The notes beneath the pieces are model-generated. The model was not told the DNA's origin. It saw only the letters and a list, made by a program, of their open reading frames with translations, and did not search any database. Both the position numbers and the translations under genes were made by a program. Of a stretch of DNA of 64,000 bases, positions 32,812 through 41,053 are shown in pieces (position 1 is the first letter of the stretch; each line of letters opens with the position of its first letter). Origin of the DNA: Streptomyces sp. NBC_00461 (GTDB taxonomy: Bacteria; Actinomycetota; Actinomycetes; Streptomycetales; Streptomycetaceae); the NCBI RefSeq assembly GCF_036013935.1, contig NZ_CP107902.1:3505001-3569000 (forward strand), written 5' to 3'.

Positions 32812-33166
32812 CGGCCCCGCGCAGGCTGCGCACGGATACGGACGTCCCCTCGGCACGCGCGGCGAGCTGACCCACCATCACCCGGACCACGGTCACGACG
32901 TCGGGGTCGTCGACGAAGTAGATCTGGCGCCGCCCCTCCCGGCGGGACCGCACGAGCCCCGCGAGCTTCAGCTTCGCCAGATGCTGGCTGACCGCGGGCA
33001 GCGCCCCGCCGACCCGGTCCGCGAGGTGGGTGACGTCGCTCTCGCCCTGGGCCAGCGCCCACACGAGGTGCAGCCGGGCCGAGGACGCCAGCAGTCCGAA
33101 GGAGGCGGCCGCCTCCGCGAGCACCTCGGCGGACGGATCCTCGAAGCCACCGATGTCTGCCGCCAC
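32804..33166 (-). CDS. ArsR/SmtB-family regulator
   Basis: 120-aa winged helix protein: EAAASFGLLASSARLHLVWA, ESDVTHLADRVGGALPAVSQ (recognition helix) and wing RSRREGRRQIYFVDDPDVVT. No CxC metal motif is seen in the helix; an alpha-5 type site could be formed by the C-terminal acidic and His residues, but this is unclear. Its stop is inside the mgtA start region, so it probably senses a metal and regulates its own operon. Confidence 0.9.
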   Translation of the reverse strand: MAADIGGFEDPSAEVLAEAAASFGLLASSARLHLVWALAQGESDVTHLADRVGGALPAVSQHLAKLKLAGLVRSRREGRRQIYFVDDPDVVTVVRVMVGQLAARAEGTSVSVRSLRGAGG

Positions 33167-33214
33167 TGTCCTTCTCCTGTCCCACCCTGGTCCGCGCGCC
33201 GCACTCGCGCCGCC

Positions 33215-33511
33215 TCAGTCTAGGTGCCCGCCCGCGGCCGACTCCTCGTCCGGACCGGGCCGGTCGCGGGCCGCCAGGAGAAACCATCCGAGGTCCCCGA
33301 CCGCCGCCCCCGCGGCCGCGGCCCCCGCGATCAGCCCCGCCGTGATCAGCCCCTGTCCGACGTAGGGCCGCCCGGCGTAGGCGCTCAGGCCGAAACCGAG
33401 GACCAGGAACAGGGCCGCGGCGACGGCCGGCACGCCCGTGAGGAGCAACGCCCGCGCGCACACGAACCCGCCGGCCCGGCGCGCACCTGCAGCCTGCTGA
33501 GGATCCGGCAC
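33215..33511 (-). CDS. small membrane protein upstream of arsR
   Basis: 98-aa protein with two or three membrane segments (ARALLLTGVPAVAAALFLVL, VGQGLITAGLIAGAAAAGAA). Start at 33511 (MPDPQQAAGAR). It ends 48 bp before arsR on the same strand and has a TTGCGCAA palindrome 73 nt upstream, so it is probably the first gene of the arsR-mgtA operon. Function unknown. Confidence 0.7.
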   Translation of the reverse strand: MPDPQQAAGARRAGGFVCARALLLTGVPAVAAALFLVLGFGLSAYAGRPYVGQGLITAGLIAGAAAAGAAVGDLGWFLLAARDRPGPDEESAAGGHLD

Positions 33512-33583
33512 GTGTCTCCCCCGATGGATGAAGCCGTCTGTGGATGAAGCCCGTATGGGGTGGCGAGTGTAATGGTTCTCGAC

Positions 33584-33591
33584 TTGCGCAA
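33584..33591. promoter_or_regulatory. TTGCGCAA palindrome upstream of the arsR operon
   Basis: In minus-strand sequence TTTAAAGATTGCGCAAGTCG. Third member of the shared motif; likely operator at the operon promoter. Confidence 0.5.
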
Positions 33592-33643
33592 TCTTTAAAG
33601 GCTTGATGATCCGCCCTCATCCACCCTCATCCACACCAGAGGC

Positions 33644-34156
33644 TCACCTGATCTGCTCGGCCGCCCACTCGGCCCACTCCCGCCTCATGGCGTTGAACCG
33701 CAGCCCGTACTCCAACGCGATCCTTCCGTAGACCGACAGACTGCCGTCGTCCCAGTCGATGGACTCCGACAGCCGGCTCAGGCTCTCCACCCCTTGCTCG
33801 GACATCTCCATCAGCTCGGCCAGATAACCCCGCGCCTGCTCGGGCGTCAGCACTCCGAGGAAGAAGACCCGCAGCAGGATGTCGCTACGGGTGTTCCGCT
33901 GAGGCTTGGTCTCGGTCAGCCAGTGCCGCAGTTCGGCCAGCCCCTCGCCGGTGATGGCGTACTCCTTGCGGCCCCGTGGCCCCTCCGCGGCGACCGCGAT
34001 GTGGCCGGAGTCCGCGAGCTTGGTCAGCTCGGTGTAGATCTGGCTCTGCGTCGCGGGCCAGACCGTGGCCAGCGACGTCTCGAAGAATTTCAGCAGGTCG
34101 TACCCGCTGGCGGTGCGTTCGGAGAGAAGCCCGAGCAGGGCGTGTCGAAGGCTCAT
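33644..34156 (-). CDS. PadR-family regulator
   Basis: 170-aa regulator with an N-terminal winged helix (MSLRHALLGLLSERTASGYD, QSQIYTELTKLADSGHIAVA, GRKEYAITGEGLAELRHWL) and a C-terminal helical dimerisation domain (PadR_C/Vir_Act_alpha_C). ATG 34156; the frame continues to 34186 but the family start MSLRHALL is clear. It is divergent from a membrane-protein gene, and a repeated operator lies in the 57-bp gap. Confidence 0.9.
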   Translation of the reverse strand: MSLRHALLGLLSERTASGYDLLKFFETSLATVWPATQSQIYTELTKLADSGHIAVAAEGPRGRKEYAITGEGLAELRHWLTETKPQRNTRSDILLRVFFLGVLTPEQARGYLAELMEMSEQGVESLSRLSESIDWDDGSLSVYGRIALEYGLRFNAMRREWAEWAAEQIR

Positions 34157-34170
34157 GCCTCCCAGCCTAC

Positions 34171-34219
34171 CTTCCACTATTGACATGTCACAGGGTGACC
34201 TTCTACTTTCGACATGTCA
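34171..34219. promoter_or_regulatory. PadR operator: duplicated 20-bp site with ACATGT core
   Basis: CTTCCACTATTGACATGTCA (34171-34190) and CTTCTACTTTCGACATGTCA (34200-34219) are direct repeats 29 bp apart. The first contains the perfect palindrome TGACATGTCA; the second overlaps the ATG of the membrane-protein gene. Confidence 0.8.
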
Positions 34220-34825
34220 GAAGAGGAACTTAAAGAGCTCGAAGAGCTTGAAGACCCGGGGGTCCCCATGTCGTACCTGCGCACTTTCCTGCCGTGGATC
34301 GTCTTCGCCGTCATCCCCTCGGGTGACTGGCAGTGGGGAGCCCTGGCAGCCCTGGTGGTGGCGGTGGCGGTCATCATCGGGCAGAGGCGGTCTGGCGCCG
34401 GGTTCGACGCACTCATCATCGAAACGGGCTCGGCGGCCTTCTTCGCCGCACTGGCGGCCATCGCCTTCGCCGACCCGCACTCCGGCGTCCACGACTACTC
34501 GGCGGCGCTGTCCTCCGCAGTCCTCGCGGTCATCGCCGGGGCCTCGCTGGCCATCGGGCGGCCGTTCACACTGGGCATCGCCAAGCGCACCACGCCCCGT
34601 GAACTGTGGGAGCTCAAGCCGTTCATCCGCGTCAACGTCGTCATCACCGCCGTATGGACGGCCGCCTTCACCCTCACCGCCCTCGCACTCACCTACGAGG
34701 CCCACACCGGACACGGCCACTCCACCCCTGCCACTGTCATCCAGATCGCCGGTTTCGTGGTCCCGATGCTCTTCACGGTCCGCTACGTCGCCCACATGCA
34801 GGCCAAGGCAAGCCAGATCGCCTGA
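34214..34825 (+). CDS. PadR-controlled membrane protein
   Basis: 203-aa protein, acidic N-terminal helix (SEEELKELEELEDPGVP) then five or six membrane segments (TFLPWIVFAVIPSGDWQWGA, LAALVVAVAVIIGQ, LSSAVLAVIAGASLAIG, VNVVITAVWTAAFTLTALAL, VIQIAGFVVPMLFTVRYVAH). The start ATG 34214 lies inside the second operator copy. An alternative start is ATG 34268 (MSYLRTF). It resembles integral membrane proteins often under PadR control, whose role is unknown. Confidence 0.75.
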   Translation: MSEEELKELEELEDPGVPMSYLRTFLPWIVFAVIPSGDWQWGALAALVVAVAVIIGQRRSGAGFDALIIETGSAAFFAALAAIAFADPHSGVHDYSAALSSAVLAVIAGASLAIGRPFTLGIAKRTTPRELWELKPFIRVNVVITAVWTAAFTLTALALTYEAHTGHGHSTPATVIQIAGFVVPMLFTVRYVAHMQAKASQIA

Positions 34826-34880
34826 TCGGTAGGGTGATCACGAGCGTCCTGACCGGACACGCCGAAGAAAGGGGACCGCC

Positions 34881-35840
34881 GTGCGGCTGCGCTGCGCTGT
34901 GCTCGACGACTTCCAGCAGGTGGCGACGGAAGTCGCCGACTGGTCACCCGTGGCCGACCGGGTGGAGACCGTCACCTTCTCCGAACACTTCGGCAGCGAG
35001 GACGAACTCGCCACGGCCCTCCTTGACTTCGACATCGTCGTCACCCTGCGCGAGCGCGTGCCCTTCCCGGGCTCCCTGCTCGCCCGCCTGCCCCGGCTGA
35101 AGCTGCTCGTCGCCTCCGGTATGCGCAACAGCGTCATCGACTACGCCGCCGCCGAGGCCCAGGGCGTCACCGTGTGCGGGACGGCGAGCACCTCGACGCC
35201 GCCCGTCGAACTGACCTGGGCCCTGCTGCTCGGCCTGGCCCGCGGCATCGTCGAGGAGAACAACTCCCTGCGTTCCGGCGGCCCTTGGCAGCAGACGGTC
35301 GGCGCCGACCTGCACGGCCGCCGCCTCGGACTGCTCGGCCTCGGCAAGATCGGCAGCCGGGTGGCACACGTGGGCCTCGCGTTCGGCCTGCACGTCAGCG
35401 CATGGAGCCAGAACCTCACCAAGGAGTACGCCGACGAGGTGGGCGTCGAACTCGCCGCATCCAAGGAGGAGTTGCTGTCCACCAGCGACTTCGTCTCCGT
35501 CCACCTGGCCCTCGGCGACCGCACCCGCGGACTGCTCGGCCCCGCCGAACTCGCCCTGCTCAAGCCCACCGCGTACCTGGTCAACACCTCCCGCGCCGCG
35601 ATCGTCGACCAGGACGCCCTGCTCGCCGCGCTGCACGAGGGCCGCATCGCCGGCGCCGGCATCGACGTCTTCGACATCGAGCCCCTCCCTGCCGACCACC
35701 CGATGCGCACGGCTCCCCGCCTGCTCGCCACACCCCACCTCGGCTATGTGTCCCGGTCGAACTTCGAGACGTACTACCGGGAGGCCGTGGAGGACATCCG
35801 AGCGTTCCTGGACGGGACGCCCGTGCGGCGGCTGGGCTGA
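34881..35840 (+). CDS. D-isomer 2-hydroxyacid dehydrogenase
   Basis: NAD(P)-dependent oxidoreductase, 319 aa. The N- and C-terminal catalytic segments surround a Rossmann domain with LGLLGLGKIGSRVAHVGLAF. Active-site features: Arg near NTSRAAIVDQDALLAALHEG, Glu in IDVFDIEPLPADHP and His in LATPHLGYVS. The substrate cannot be told from sequence; the closest pattern is the phosphoglycerate-dehydrogenase-like group. GTG 34881 follows AAAGGGGACC. Monocistronic. Confidence 0.9.
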   Translation: MRLRCAVLDDFQQVATEVADWSPVADRVETVTFSEHFGSEDELATALLDFDIVVTLRERVPFPGSLLARLPRLKLLVASGMRNSVIDYAAAEAQGVTVCGTASTSTPPVELTWALLLGLARGIVEENNSLRSGGPWQQTVGADLHGRRLGLLGLGKIGSRVAHVGLAFGLHVSAWSQNLTKEYADEVGVELAASKEELLSTSDFVSVHLALGDRTRGLLGPAELALLKPTAYLVNTSRAAIVDQDALLAALHEGRIAGAGIDVFDIEPLPADHPMRTAPRLLATPHLGYVSRSNFETYYREAVEDIRAFLDGTPVRRLG

Positions 35841-35860
35841 GGAGCCGTGCGTGAAGCCGG

Positions 35861-36733
35861 TCAGGCGTACCGGTAGATCCCGCTCACGTCGTCCATCTGC
35901 TCCGGCGTCACACCCCACGGCGGCATGGGCTCGTGCCGGGCGAGGATCCGCCCGCGCTGCTCGTTGCCGGGGCCGGGCGGGCTCGCCGGCAGATAGCGGG
36001 CGCCCTTCTTCTTGTGTCGGCGCTGCCATCGGGACCACTGCAGGTCGACGAAGGCGTGGTGCAGCCAGAAGACGGGGTCGTTGACGGAGGCGCCGCCGAG
36101 CATGGCGCCGCCGACCCAGCGGTGGACGCGGTTGTGATTGCGCCAGGCGACCTTGTCCTTCCCGGTCCCCCACCCCTCCAGTTTGTTGCGGAACCCCTTG
36201 GTGCAGGTGGAGTCCCAGGGCGAGGTGTCGTAGACCGGTTCGGCGAGCGCCGACTCCAGCTCCTTCTTCGTCGGCAGGGCGATGGGGTTCGAGGCGCGTC
36301 CGAGGTCACGGGTGAGGAACCCGCCGTCGGTGATGCCCTGCCTGATGGGCCAGTAGCCCTGCGCGTAGGCGAACGGCCCAGTGACGACCTGGCGGTCGGG
36401 GCTGCGCCCGTTGCCGCCCAGAAGGTCGTCGGTCCAGGGCACGGCCGTCGTCGAACGGTCCCGCGTCCAGTCCCAGTACGGCACCGTCACCGACGGGTCG
36501 ACCCGTTGCAACGCCCACTCCAGGTCCAGCAGGAAGCGGCGGTGCCAGGGCAGGAAGGAGGGGCCCATGTGGGCCGCCCGCAGGCCGTTCTCGCCGTCGG
36601 AGGTGTAGTACGCGATGTGCAGCCGCACGAACTCGTCGTACACACCCCGCCATTTGATCTCCAGCAGCGCGTTGACGAACCGCCGCCGCTCGTCGCGCGT
36701 CAACTTGCTGACGTCCTTACGCACGTACACCAT
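35861..36733 (-). CDS. melC2: tyrosinase (MelC2/MelD2 family)
   Basis: Binuclear copper monophenol oxidase that makes melanin precursors. The 290-aa protein has CuA ligands His39, His55 (RAAHMGPSFLPWHRRFLLDL) and His64, and CuB ligands in WRNHNRVHRWVGG and FWLHHAFVD. There is no signal peptide; export, if any, rides on MelC1. The sequence differs enough from classic secreted MelC2 that it could be the intracellular MelD2 type. ATG 36733 overlaps the melC1 stop by 17 nt. Confidence 0.9.
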   Translation of the reverse strand: MVYVRKDVSKLTRDERRRFVNALLEIKWRGVYDEFVRLHIAYYTSDGENGLRAAHMGPSFLPWHRRFLLDLEWALQRVDPSVTVPYWDWTRDRSTTAVPWTDDLLGGNGRSPDRQVVTGPFAYAQGYWPIRQGITDGGFLTRDLGRASNPIALPTKKELESALAEPVYDTSPWDSTCTKGFRNKLEGWGTGKDKVAWRNHNRVHRWVGGAMLGGASVNDPVFWLHHAFVDLQWSRWQRRHKKKGARYLPASPPGPGNEQRGRILARHEPMPPWGVTPEQMDDVSGIYRYA

Positions 36734-37229
36734 GCTGCTCCCCCATGTGCGCGTATCCCTCGCCGAGCGGGCCGGGTGCCAGGTCGCGCAGCCGCTGGCC
36801 GGGGCCGAGTTCGTCGACCGCCGCCCGGGTCGCCGCCAGCGAGGTCCGGTACGAGCTGTAGTGGTCGACCATGGTCAGCCAGGTGCCGTCGGCGCGGCGC
36901 ATCAGATGCAGCGGGTGGCCGTCCACGGTGACCTGCCAGGCACAGCCGTCGTCGCCGCAGCCGTCGGCGCGGAGCAGGGTTCCCCGGATGCGGCGCCCGC
37001 GGTAGATCTCGTCGAAGGCCGGCTCCTTGGTGTCCGCGGGGCTCACGGCGTCGTCCCCGCTCCGCCGCGGGCGCGAGGCCCCGACCAGAGGGGTGAGCGC
37101 CAGACCCACGGCGGAGGCGAGCAGCCCGCGCCTTATCACCCACCAGGTCCGCCGCTCGGACCCGCTTCCCGCCCGGCCCTCGGCATTCGGCTCCGCGACC
37201 GTCGGCGCCCCGTCAGCACTGATCACCAT
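36717..37229 (-). CDS. melC1: tyrosinase copper chaperone MelC1
   Basis: Cofactor that delivers copper to the tyrosinase and assists its export. The 170-aa protein has a twin-arginine-like signal (WVIRRGLLASAVGLALTPLV) after an unusually long N-terminal lead, then the MelC1 core EIYRGRRIRGTLLRADGCGD, WQVTVDGHPLHLMRRADGTW, LTMVDHYSSYRTSLAATRAA and C-terminal His-rich GEGYAHMGEQHGVRA. Translated together with melC2. Confidence 0.9.
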   Translation of the reverse strand: MVISADGAPTVAEPNAEGRAGSGSERRTWWVIRRGLLASAVGLALTPLVGASRPRRSGDDAVSPADTKEPAFDEIYRGRRIRGTLLRADGCGDDGCAWQVTVDGHPLHLMRRADGTWLTMVDHYSSYRTSLAATRAAVDELGPGQRLRDLAPGPLGEGYAHMGEQHGVRA

Positions 37230-37362
37230 GCTTCACTCCCTGGGGACAGACTCGTATGACCGCAGCGTCAACTCCGGTCGCGCCGTACGGTCACGACCGA
37301 TTCGGCCGTACGGACCTGTGTTCCCACTCGGGAGAGTCAGCCCGGGAGAGCCGGCCCGGGAG

Positions 37363-37944
37363 TCAGTTGGTCCAGAAGTCCCACCAACGCGTCAGGACCA
37401 GCATGCCCACGACGCCGATGTGCAGCAGCGGCAGCACCCAGGTGAACTCCGCGAAGAAGGACTTCACCGGAGTCGGCACGGGCAGGAAGCCGCCCCGTAC
37501 GTTGAAGGAGGTGACGTACCAGAACAGCAGGATCGTCGCGACCCAGGCCAGACAGCACCACAGGCACAGCGCGTTGATCCGGTACAGCGACTCGTACTGC
37601 AGCCAGGACACGAACCCGATCCCGAACAGACAGCCCGCCTCGAAGACGAGCCAGTACCAGCCGGGGAACGTCGCCCCGGCCAGCACGCTCATCCCGACGC
37701 AGACCACGACGCCGTAGGCCACCAGGCCCAGCATCGGGTTGGGGAAGCCGAAGACCGAGGCCTGGGCGCTCTTCATCACGCTGCCGCAGGACACCACCGG
37801 GTTCAGGCTGCTTCCCGGGACGAAGCCGGGGTCCTTGAGCAGCTTGAACTCGTCGATGGTGATGACCCAGGAGGCCAGCAGCCCGGCCGCGCCCGTGATC
37901 ACCAGCAGCAGGGCGTAGGCGGGGCCGCCCCCGGCCCTGCGCAT
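37363..37944 (-). CDS. vitamin K epoxide reductase (VKOR) family protein
   Basis: Quinone-linked disulfide-forming membrane enzyme. 193 aa with five membrane segments, the redox pair in INALCLWCCLAW (CxxC) and the loop cysteine in NPVVSCGSVMKS. Oxidises periplasmic-side thiol oxidoreductases, supporting folding of exported proteins. ATG 37944 overlaps the stop of the upstream gene (TGATG). Confidence 0.9.
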   Translation of the reverse strand: MRRAGGGPAYALLLVITGAAGLLASWVITIDEFKLLKDPGFVPGSSLNPVVSCGSVMKSAQASVFGFPNPMLGLVAYGVVVCVGMSVLAGATFPGWYWLVFEAGCLFGIGFVSWLQYESLYRINALCLWCCLAWVATILLFWYVTSFNVRGGFLPVPTPVKSFFAEFTWVLPLLHIGVVGMLVLTRWWDFWTN

Positions 37945-38444
37945 CAGCCGCGCGGGCGCTGGGCCGGCAGGACGACGTGCGCGGCGGCGCTGAGGGTCTT
38001 TTCGGCGCCCACGAAGGCGGCCAGCGCGCCCGGCTCGATCGGTTGCCCCGGCCTGCCCTCGGGCCACGGACGGGTGGTGAACACCAGGTAGGCGTAGCCG
38101 CGTTCGTCGACCGCCGTCAGCCAGGCAGGCGGCGCGGTGCACTGGGCGCCCAGCTGCGGCATGCCGACGACAGCCTGATCCGCCTCGACATGCAGGGTGA
38201 GAGCCAGGTCGGCCCCGGTGGTGCCGTCGACGAGATCCGCGCCGACCGTCAGCCCGTTGCTCGCCAGCAGGCCCTCGACCGCGGCGGACGTCATCTCCGG
38301 GCCGCCCTCGGCATCCCCGAGGGAATAGGCCAGCAGATATGGCATGTCGGTGCCGTCGGGTGCCGCGCCGCTCCAGGGCAGCAAGACGAGCGTGCCGAGC
38401 TCGGCGACGCGGAAGGGGCTCGTTTCGCTTGAGGTCGAGGTCAC
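37944..38444 (-). CDS. DUF5949-like hypothetical protein
   Basis: 166-aa soluble protein: LGTLVLLPWSGAAPDGTDMP, YLLAYSLGDAEGGPEMTSAA, VVGMPQLGAQCTAPPAWLTA, AYLVFTTRPWPEGRPGQPIE. This pattern is the actinobacterial DUF5949 family as I recall it; function unknown. GTG 38444 (VTSTSSETSPF) is the family-like start, although the frame is open to 38576. It overlaps the VKOR gene by 1 nt, so the two are coupled. Confidence 0.75.
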   Translation of the reverse strand: MTSTSSETSPFRVAELGTLVLLPWSGAAPDGTDMPYLLAYSLGDAEGGPEMTSAAVEGLLASNGLTVGADLVDGTTGADLALTLHVEADQAVVGMPQLGAQCTAPPAWLTAVDERGYAYLVFTTRPWPEGRPGQPIEPGALAAFVGAEKTLSAAAHVVLPAQRPRG

Positions 38445-38622
38445 GCCCCGCTCAACGAGCCCCGACCGGGGCGGAAACTCCGCGTCCGGAAGACATATGA
38501 GATCCCCGAAGGGTCCCGGACCGGAAAACTCCGTCGTCGGAACGGCCATGACGGCCGGTCCGACGGCGGAGTGCACGGTCCATGTCAGATCGTCACAAGG
38601 TCACCGCGGACTCACCGGAGGC

Positions 38623-39104
38623 TCACCCCACCGGCAGCGGCAGCGGCAGCGGCAGCGGCAGCGGCAGCGGCAGCGGCAGCGGCAGCGGCAGGGTGGGCAG
38701 GCCCGGCAGGTTGGCCGCGGGCAGCCCGCCGCCGAGCAGTGTCGCGGCGAGGAAGTTGACCAGGGCGGTCAGCACACCGGTGACCGCCGGGACGACCTGG
38801 CCCACGTCGCCGGAGGTGACGGCCGCGAGCAGGGCGTCGACCGCCTTCTGCAGGGCGGCGAGCGCATCGGCCTTGAGGTCCTTGGGCGCAGGCGTCTTGC
38901 TGTCACCCTGCTTCGCCGGCGAGGGCAGCTTGATCGGCGCGGCCGGCGAGACCACCGTGGAACCCGACGGCGCATTTCCGGCTCGGTCACGGCACCGGGG
39001 GTGAGTCCGGGCGTGGTCGGGGCCGCCGCGGTGATGTTGGCGATGGCGTTCTTCACGGCGGTGAATCTTGAGCCCACCGTGAAATCGCCTGTCGCCGTCT
39101 GCAA
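38623..39104 (-). pseudogene. frameshifted secreted-protein gene with (Leu-Pro)n tail
   Basis: Two frames together make one sensible protein. The first frame gives QTATGDFTVGSRFTAVKNAI...TPGAVTEPE and stops making sense near 38980; the other then gives APSGSTVVSPAAPIKLPSPA, ALQKAVDALLAAVTSGDVGQ, NLPGLPTL and a long Leu-Pro repeat. A 1-nt shift at about 38965-38985 joins them. No start or signal peptide precedes the first frame. Either a decayed gene or a sequencing error at one base. Confidence 0.65.
38633..38691. repeat. hexanucleotide tandem repeat (GGCAGC)9
   Basis: Nine perfect GGCAGC units and a partial tenth. On the minus strand it codes for alternating Leu-Pro at the C-terminus of the frameshifted gene. 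Copy number is expected to vary. Confidence 0.9.
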
Positions 39105-39237
39105 CCGCTCGCACTCTCTCCGTCACCGCCCGGTTCCCGGGCAGGCAGCATCGTGCCTGGTGAGGCTGCCTGTTCTGACGCCCCGTCGGAGCCGGACGGT
39201 GACCCCGTCAGGGGGGAAAGGCCGTTGGGCCGACCGC

Positions 39238-39993
39238 TCAGCGGTAGACGCGGAGGTGGTGGGCGGCGAAGGTGACCGGCCCGTGGCCGGACGGGGCCGG
39301 GTGGTACTCCCCCGCGCACAGCGACAGGTTCAGGATCAGGTACGCCGACCAGTCGGCACCCACGCCGGTGCCGTCGCGGTAGACCCGCTCGCCGTCGACG
39401 TACCAGTCGACGGAGTCCTCGCCGCAGGAACTGCCGATGGTCACCCACCCGTCCGGGACGATCGCGTCGGCGTCGGTGTGGTAGGTGCAGGCGTCGTTGA
39501 CGTGGTTGGACAGCTCCAGCAGGTTCGGGTTGTCCGGGTGGTACTCGAAGGTGTCGATCTCGTTCCCGCCGTCCTTCCAGGTCCACAGCGCCGGCCAGGC
39601 ACCGGGCCGGGAGGGCAGTTTGACGCGCGCCTCGATGTAGTCGCCGGTCCTGACCTGGAAGCCCTCGGCGGAGTACTCGGTGGTGAGCAGCCCGGTGCGC
39701 CAGGCCTGCCGGCCGCCCCTGAGGATGTGGCCGGCCGGGGTGGCGGTGAAGGTGGCCACGCCGCCGGAGACGGTCACACAGCCCGGGTCGAGCCAGTCGA
39801 GCTTGTTGTCGTCCGGGTTGTGGTTGCCGTATCGGTAGGCGCTGGTTCTGTCGCCGACCCATTTGGCGCCCCAGGCGATCGGGGCGTTGAACTCCTCCGA
39901 CCAGACGAGTGATTTGCCGGGGGCCGATCGGGTGGCACCGATGGCGAGGGCGGCGGATGCGGTCGGCGTGAACCTGGGGCTGTCGGCGGTCAT
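39238..39993 (-). CDS. GH16-family beta-glucanase-like enzyme
   Basis: Beta-jelly-roll endo-glycosidase, probably acting on beta-1,3/1,4-glucan or a related polymer. The 251-aa protein has the catalytic motif GNEIDTFEYHPD (nucleophile Glu145, Asp147, acid/base Glu150), the entry WSEEFNAPI and WPALWTWKDG. ATG 39993 (MTADSPRF) gives no signal peptide, and the upstream in-frame extension to 40149 does not supply one either, which is odd for a GH16 enzyme. Confidence 0.85.
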   Translation of the reverse strand: MTADSPRFTPTASAALAIGATRSAPGKSLVWSEEFNAPIAWGAKWVGDRTSAYRYGNHNPDDNKLDWLDPGCVTVSGGVATFTATPAGHILRGGRQAWRTGLLTTEYSAEGFQVRTGDYIEARVKLPSRPGAWPALWTWKDGGNEIDTFEYHPDNPNLLELSNHVNDACTYHTDADAIVPDGWVTIGSSCGEDSVDWYVDGERVYRDGTGVGADWSAYLILNLSLCAGEYHPAPSGHGPVTFAAHHLRVYR

Positions 39994-40269
39994 GGCGGCG
40001 AGGGTAGGGCCGCACCGCACCGGCCCGGCCGAAGTACCGGCCGCCCGCCGGAATTCTCTTTCAGACAACCCGCTTGGCCGAATCCGGGCGCACCATACGA
40101 TCAATTGATTCACCGACCATGCGAACTCCTCCGACGCGTCCGCACGCAAAGCATTGTTTCACCCCTCCGACTTTCACGCGTATGGCGTAACGCATCGCAT
40201 TTGCATAGGGCATCGACTGCTATGTTCTCCAGCCGTCGGATCAGAGGTAACTTTCAACCGAGGTGATTC

Positions 40270-40662
40270 ATGAAGAAGGCAGTTTTCACCACTGCGGCGT
40301 TGGCCATCGGCGCGAGTCTGGTAGGTGGCGCCGCCGCCGCTGCGTCGGCCGCGCCGGCGCCGGCACCGGCGCCCGCATCAGGTCTGCTCGGTGTCATGTC
40401 TCCGACCAAGGTGACCCCGGCGGTCGTGCCCGCGGCCGACGTCGTCACGCACCTGGCCCGCGACGGCAAGATCGCCAACGGCAGCGCGTTCGACCAGAAG
40501 CGCCCGGACGGCGGCTCCGGCGTTTACCTGGACGGCATGGACCCCAACTCCGCCAAGAAGCCCACGATCCCGGTGAAGAACCCGGCCGGCCGGGGTGACG
40601 TTCAGGTCCACCCGCTGCAGGCGCCGACCGCCGTCGGCCTCGGCAGCCTCCTGGGCAAGTGA
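40270..40662 (+). CDS. 130-aa secreted hypothetical protein
   Basis: Signal peptide MKKAVFTTAALAIGASLVGG with an Ala-Pro linker (APAPAPAPAS), then GLLGVMSPTKVTPAVVPAAD, GSAFDQKRPDGGSGVYLDGM and a C-terminus VQVHPLQAPTAVGLGSLLGK. Small, polar, no Cys. ATG 40270 has GAGGTG upstream. A strong hairpin ends the transcript. Resembles small wall-associated secreted proteins of Streptomyces; function unknown. Confidence 0.75.
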   Translation: MKKAVFTTAALAIGASLVGGAAAAASAAPAPAPAPASGLLGVMSPTKVTPAVVPAADVVTHLARDGKIANGSAFDQKRPDGGSGVYLDGMDPNSAKKPTIPVKNPAGRGDVQVHPLQAPTAVGLGSLLGK

Positions 40663-41053
40663 CACGACGGAAGCCGTAGGAGTCGGCCGCACCGACCCGC
40701 ACCCGGTCTCGGCGCACCGAACACCGCGGAGACCCACGAAGCATCTCTCCGGCCCACCGGCCCTCCCTCTTCCGGTGGGCCGGACACGCGTCGGCCCTCG
40801 TTCCGTACGGGCCGATGCGGGCAGGCACGGCGGAATTTTCTCCGAGTTGCGGGCGGCCGCCGCCTTTCGGATTGTCGTTCATATGAGCCACAAGGATTCC
40901 ACGCCCATTACAGATCGGCCTGCCGGGGCGCATCCCATTGCGCCATCCGATGGAATAATCCCTGTTTAGCCCCTCTTCCCGTGACTTATGCGCGCATATC
41001 AAGGTTTCCTGGTATGCAAGCGTGCGCAACCGTGAATTGAGGAAGGAACCGAG
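40663..41053. other. intergenic region with terminator and promoter
   Basis: Hairpin CCGGCCCACCGG/CCGGTGGGCCGG at 40749-40783 ends the upstream gene. The right part is AT-richer (40870-41040) and should hold the promoter of the tandem secreted genes. No gene seen. Confidence 0.6.
40749..40783 (+). terminator. terminator after the 130-aa secreted protein gene
   Basis: 12-bp perfect stem with an 11-nt pyrimidine loop. No T-run, as is usual in this genome. Confidence 0.7.

Noticed and set aside
38623..38760. GGCAGC tract as a CRISPR or regulatory array
   Set aside because: Contiguous hexamers without spacers, encoding Leu-Pro in the minus-strand frame; a simple-sequence repeat.
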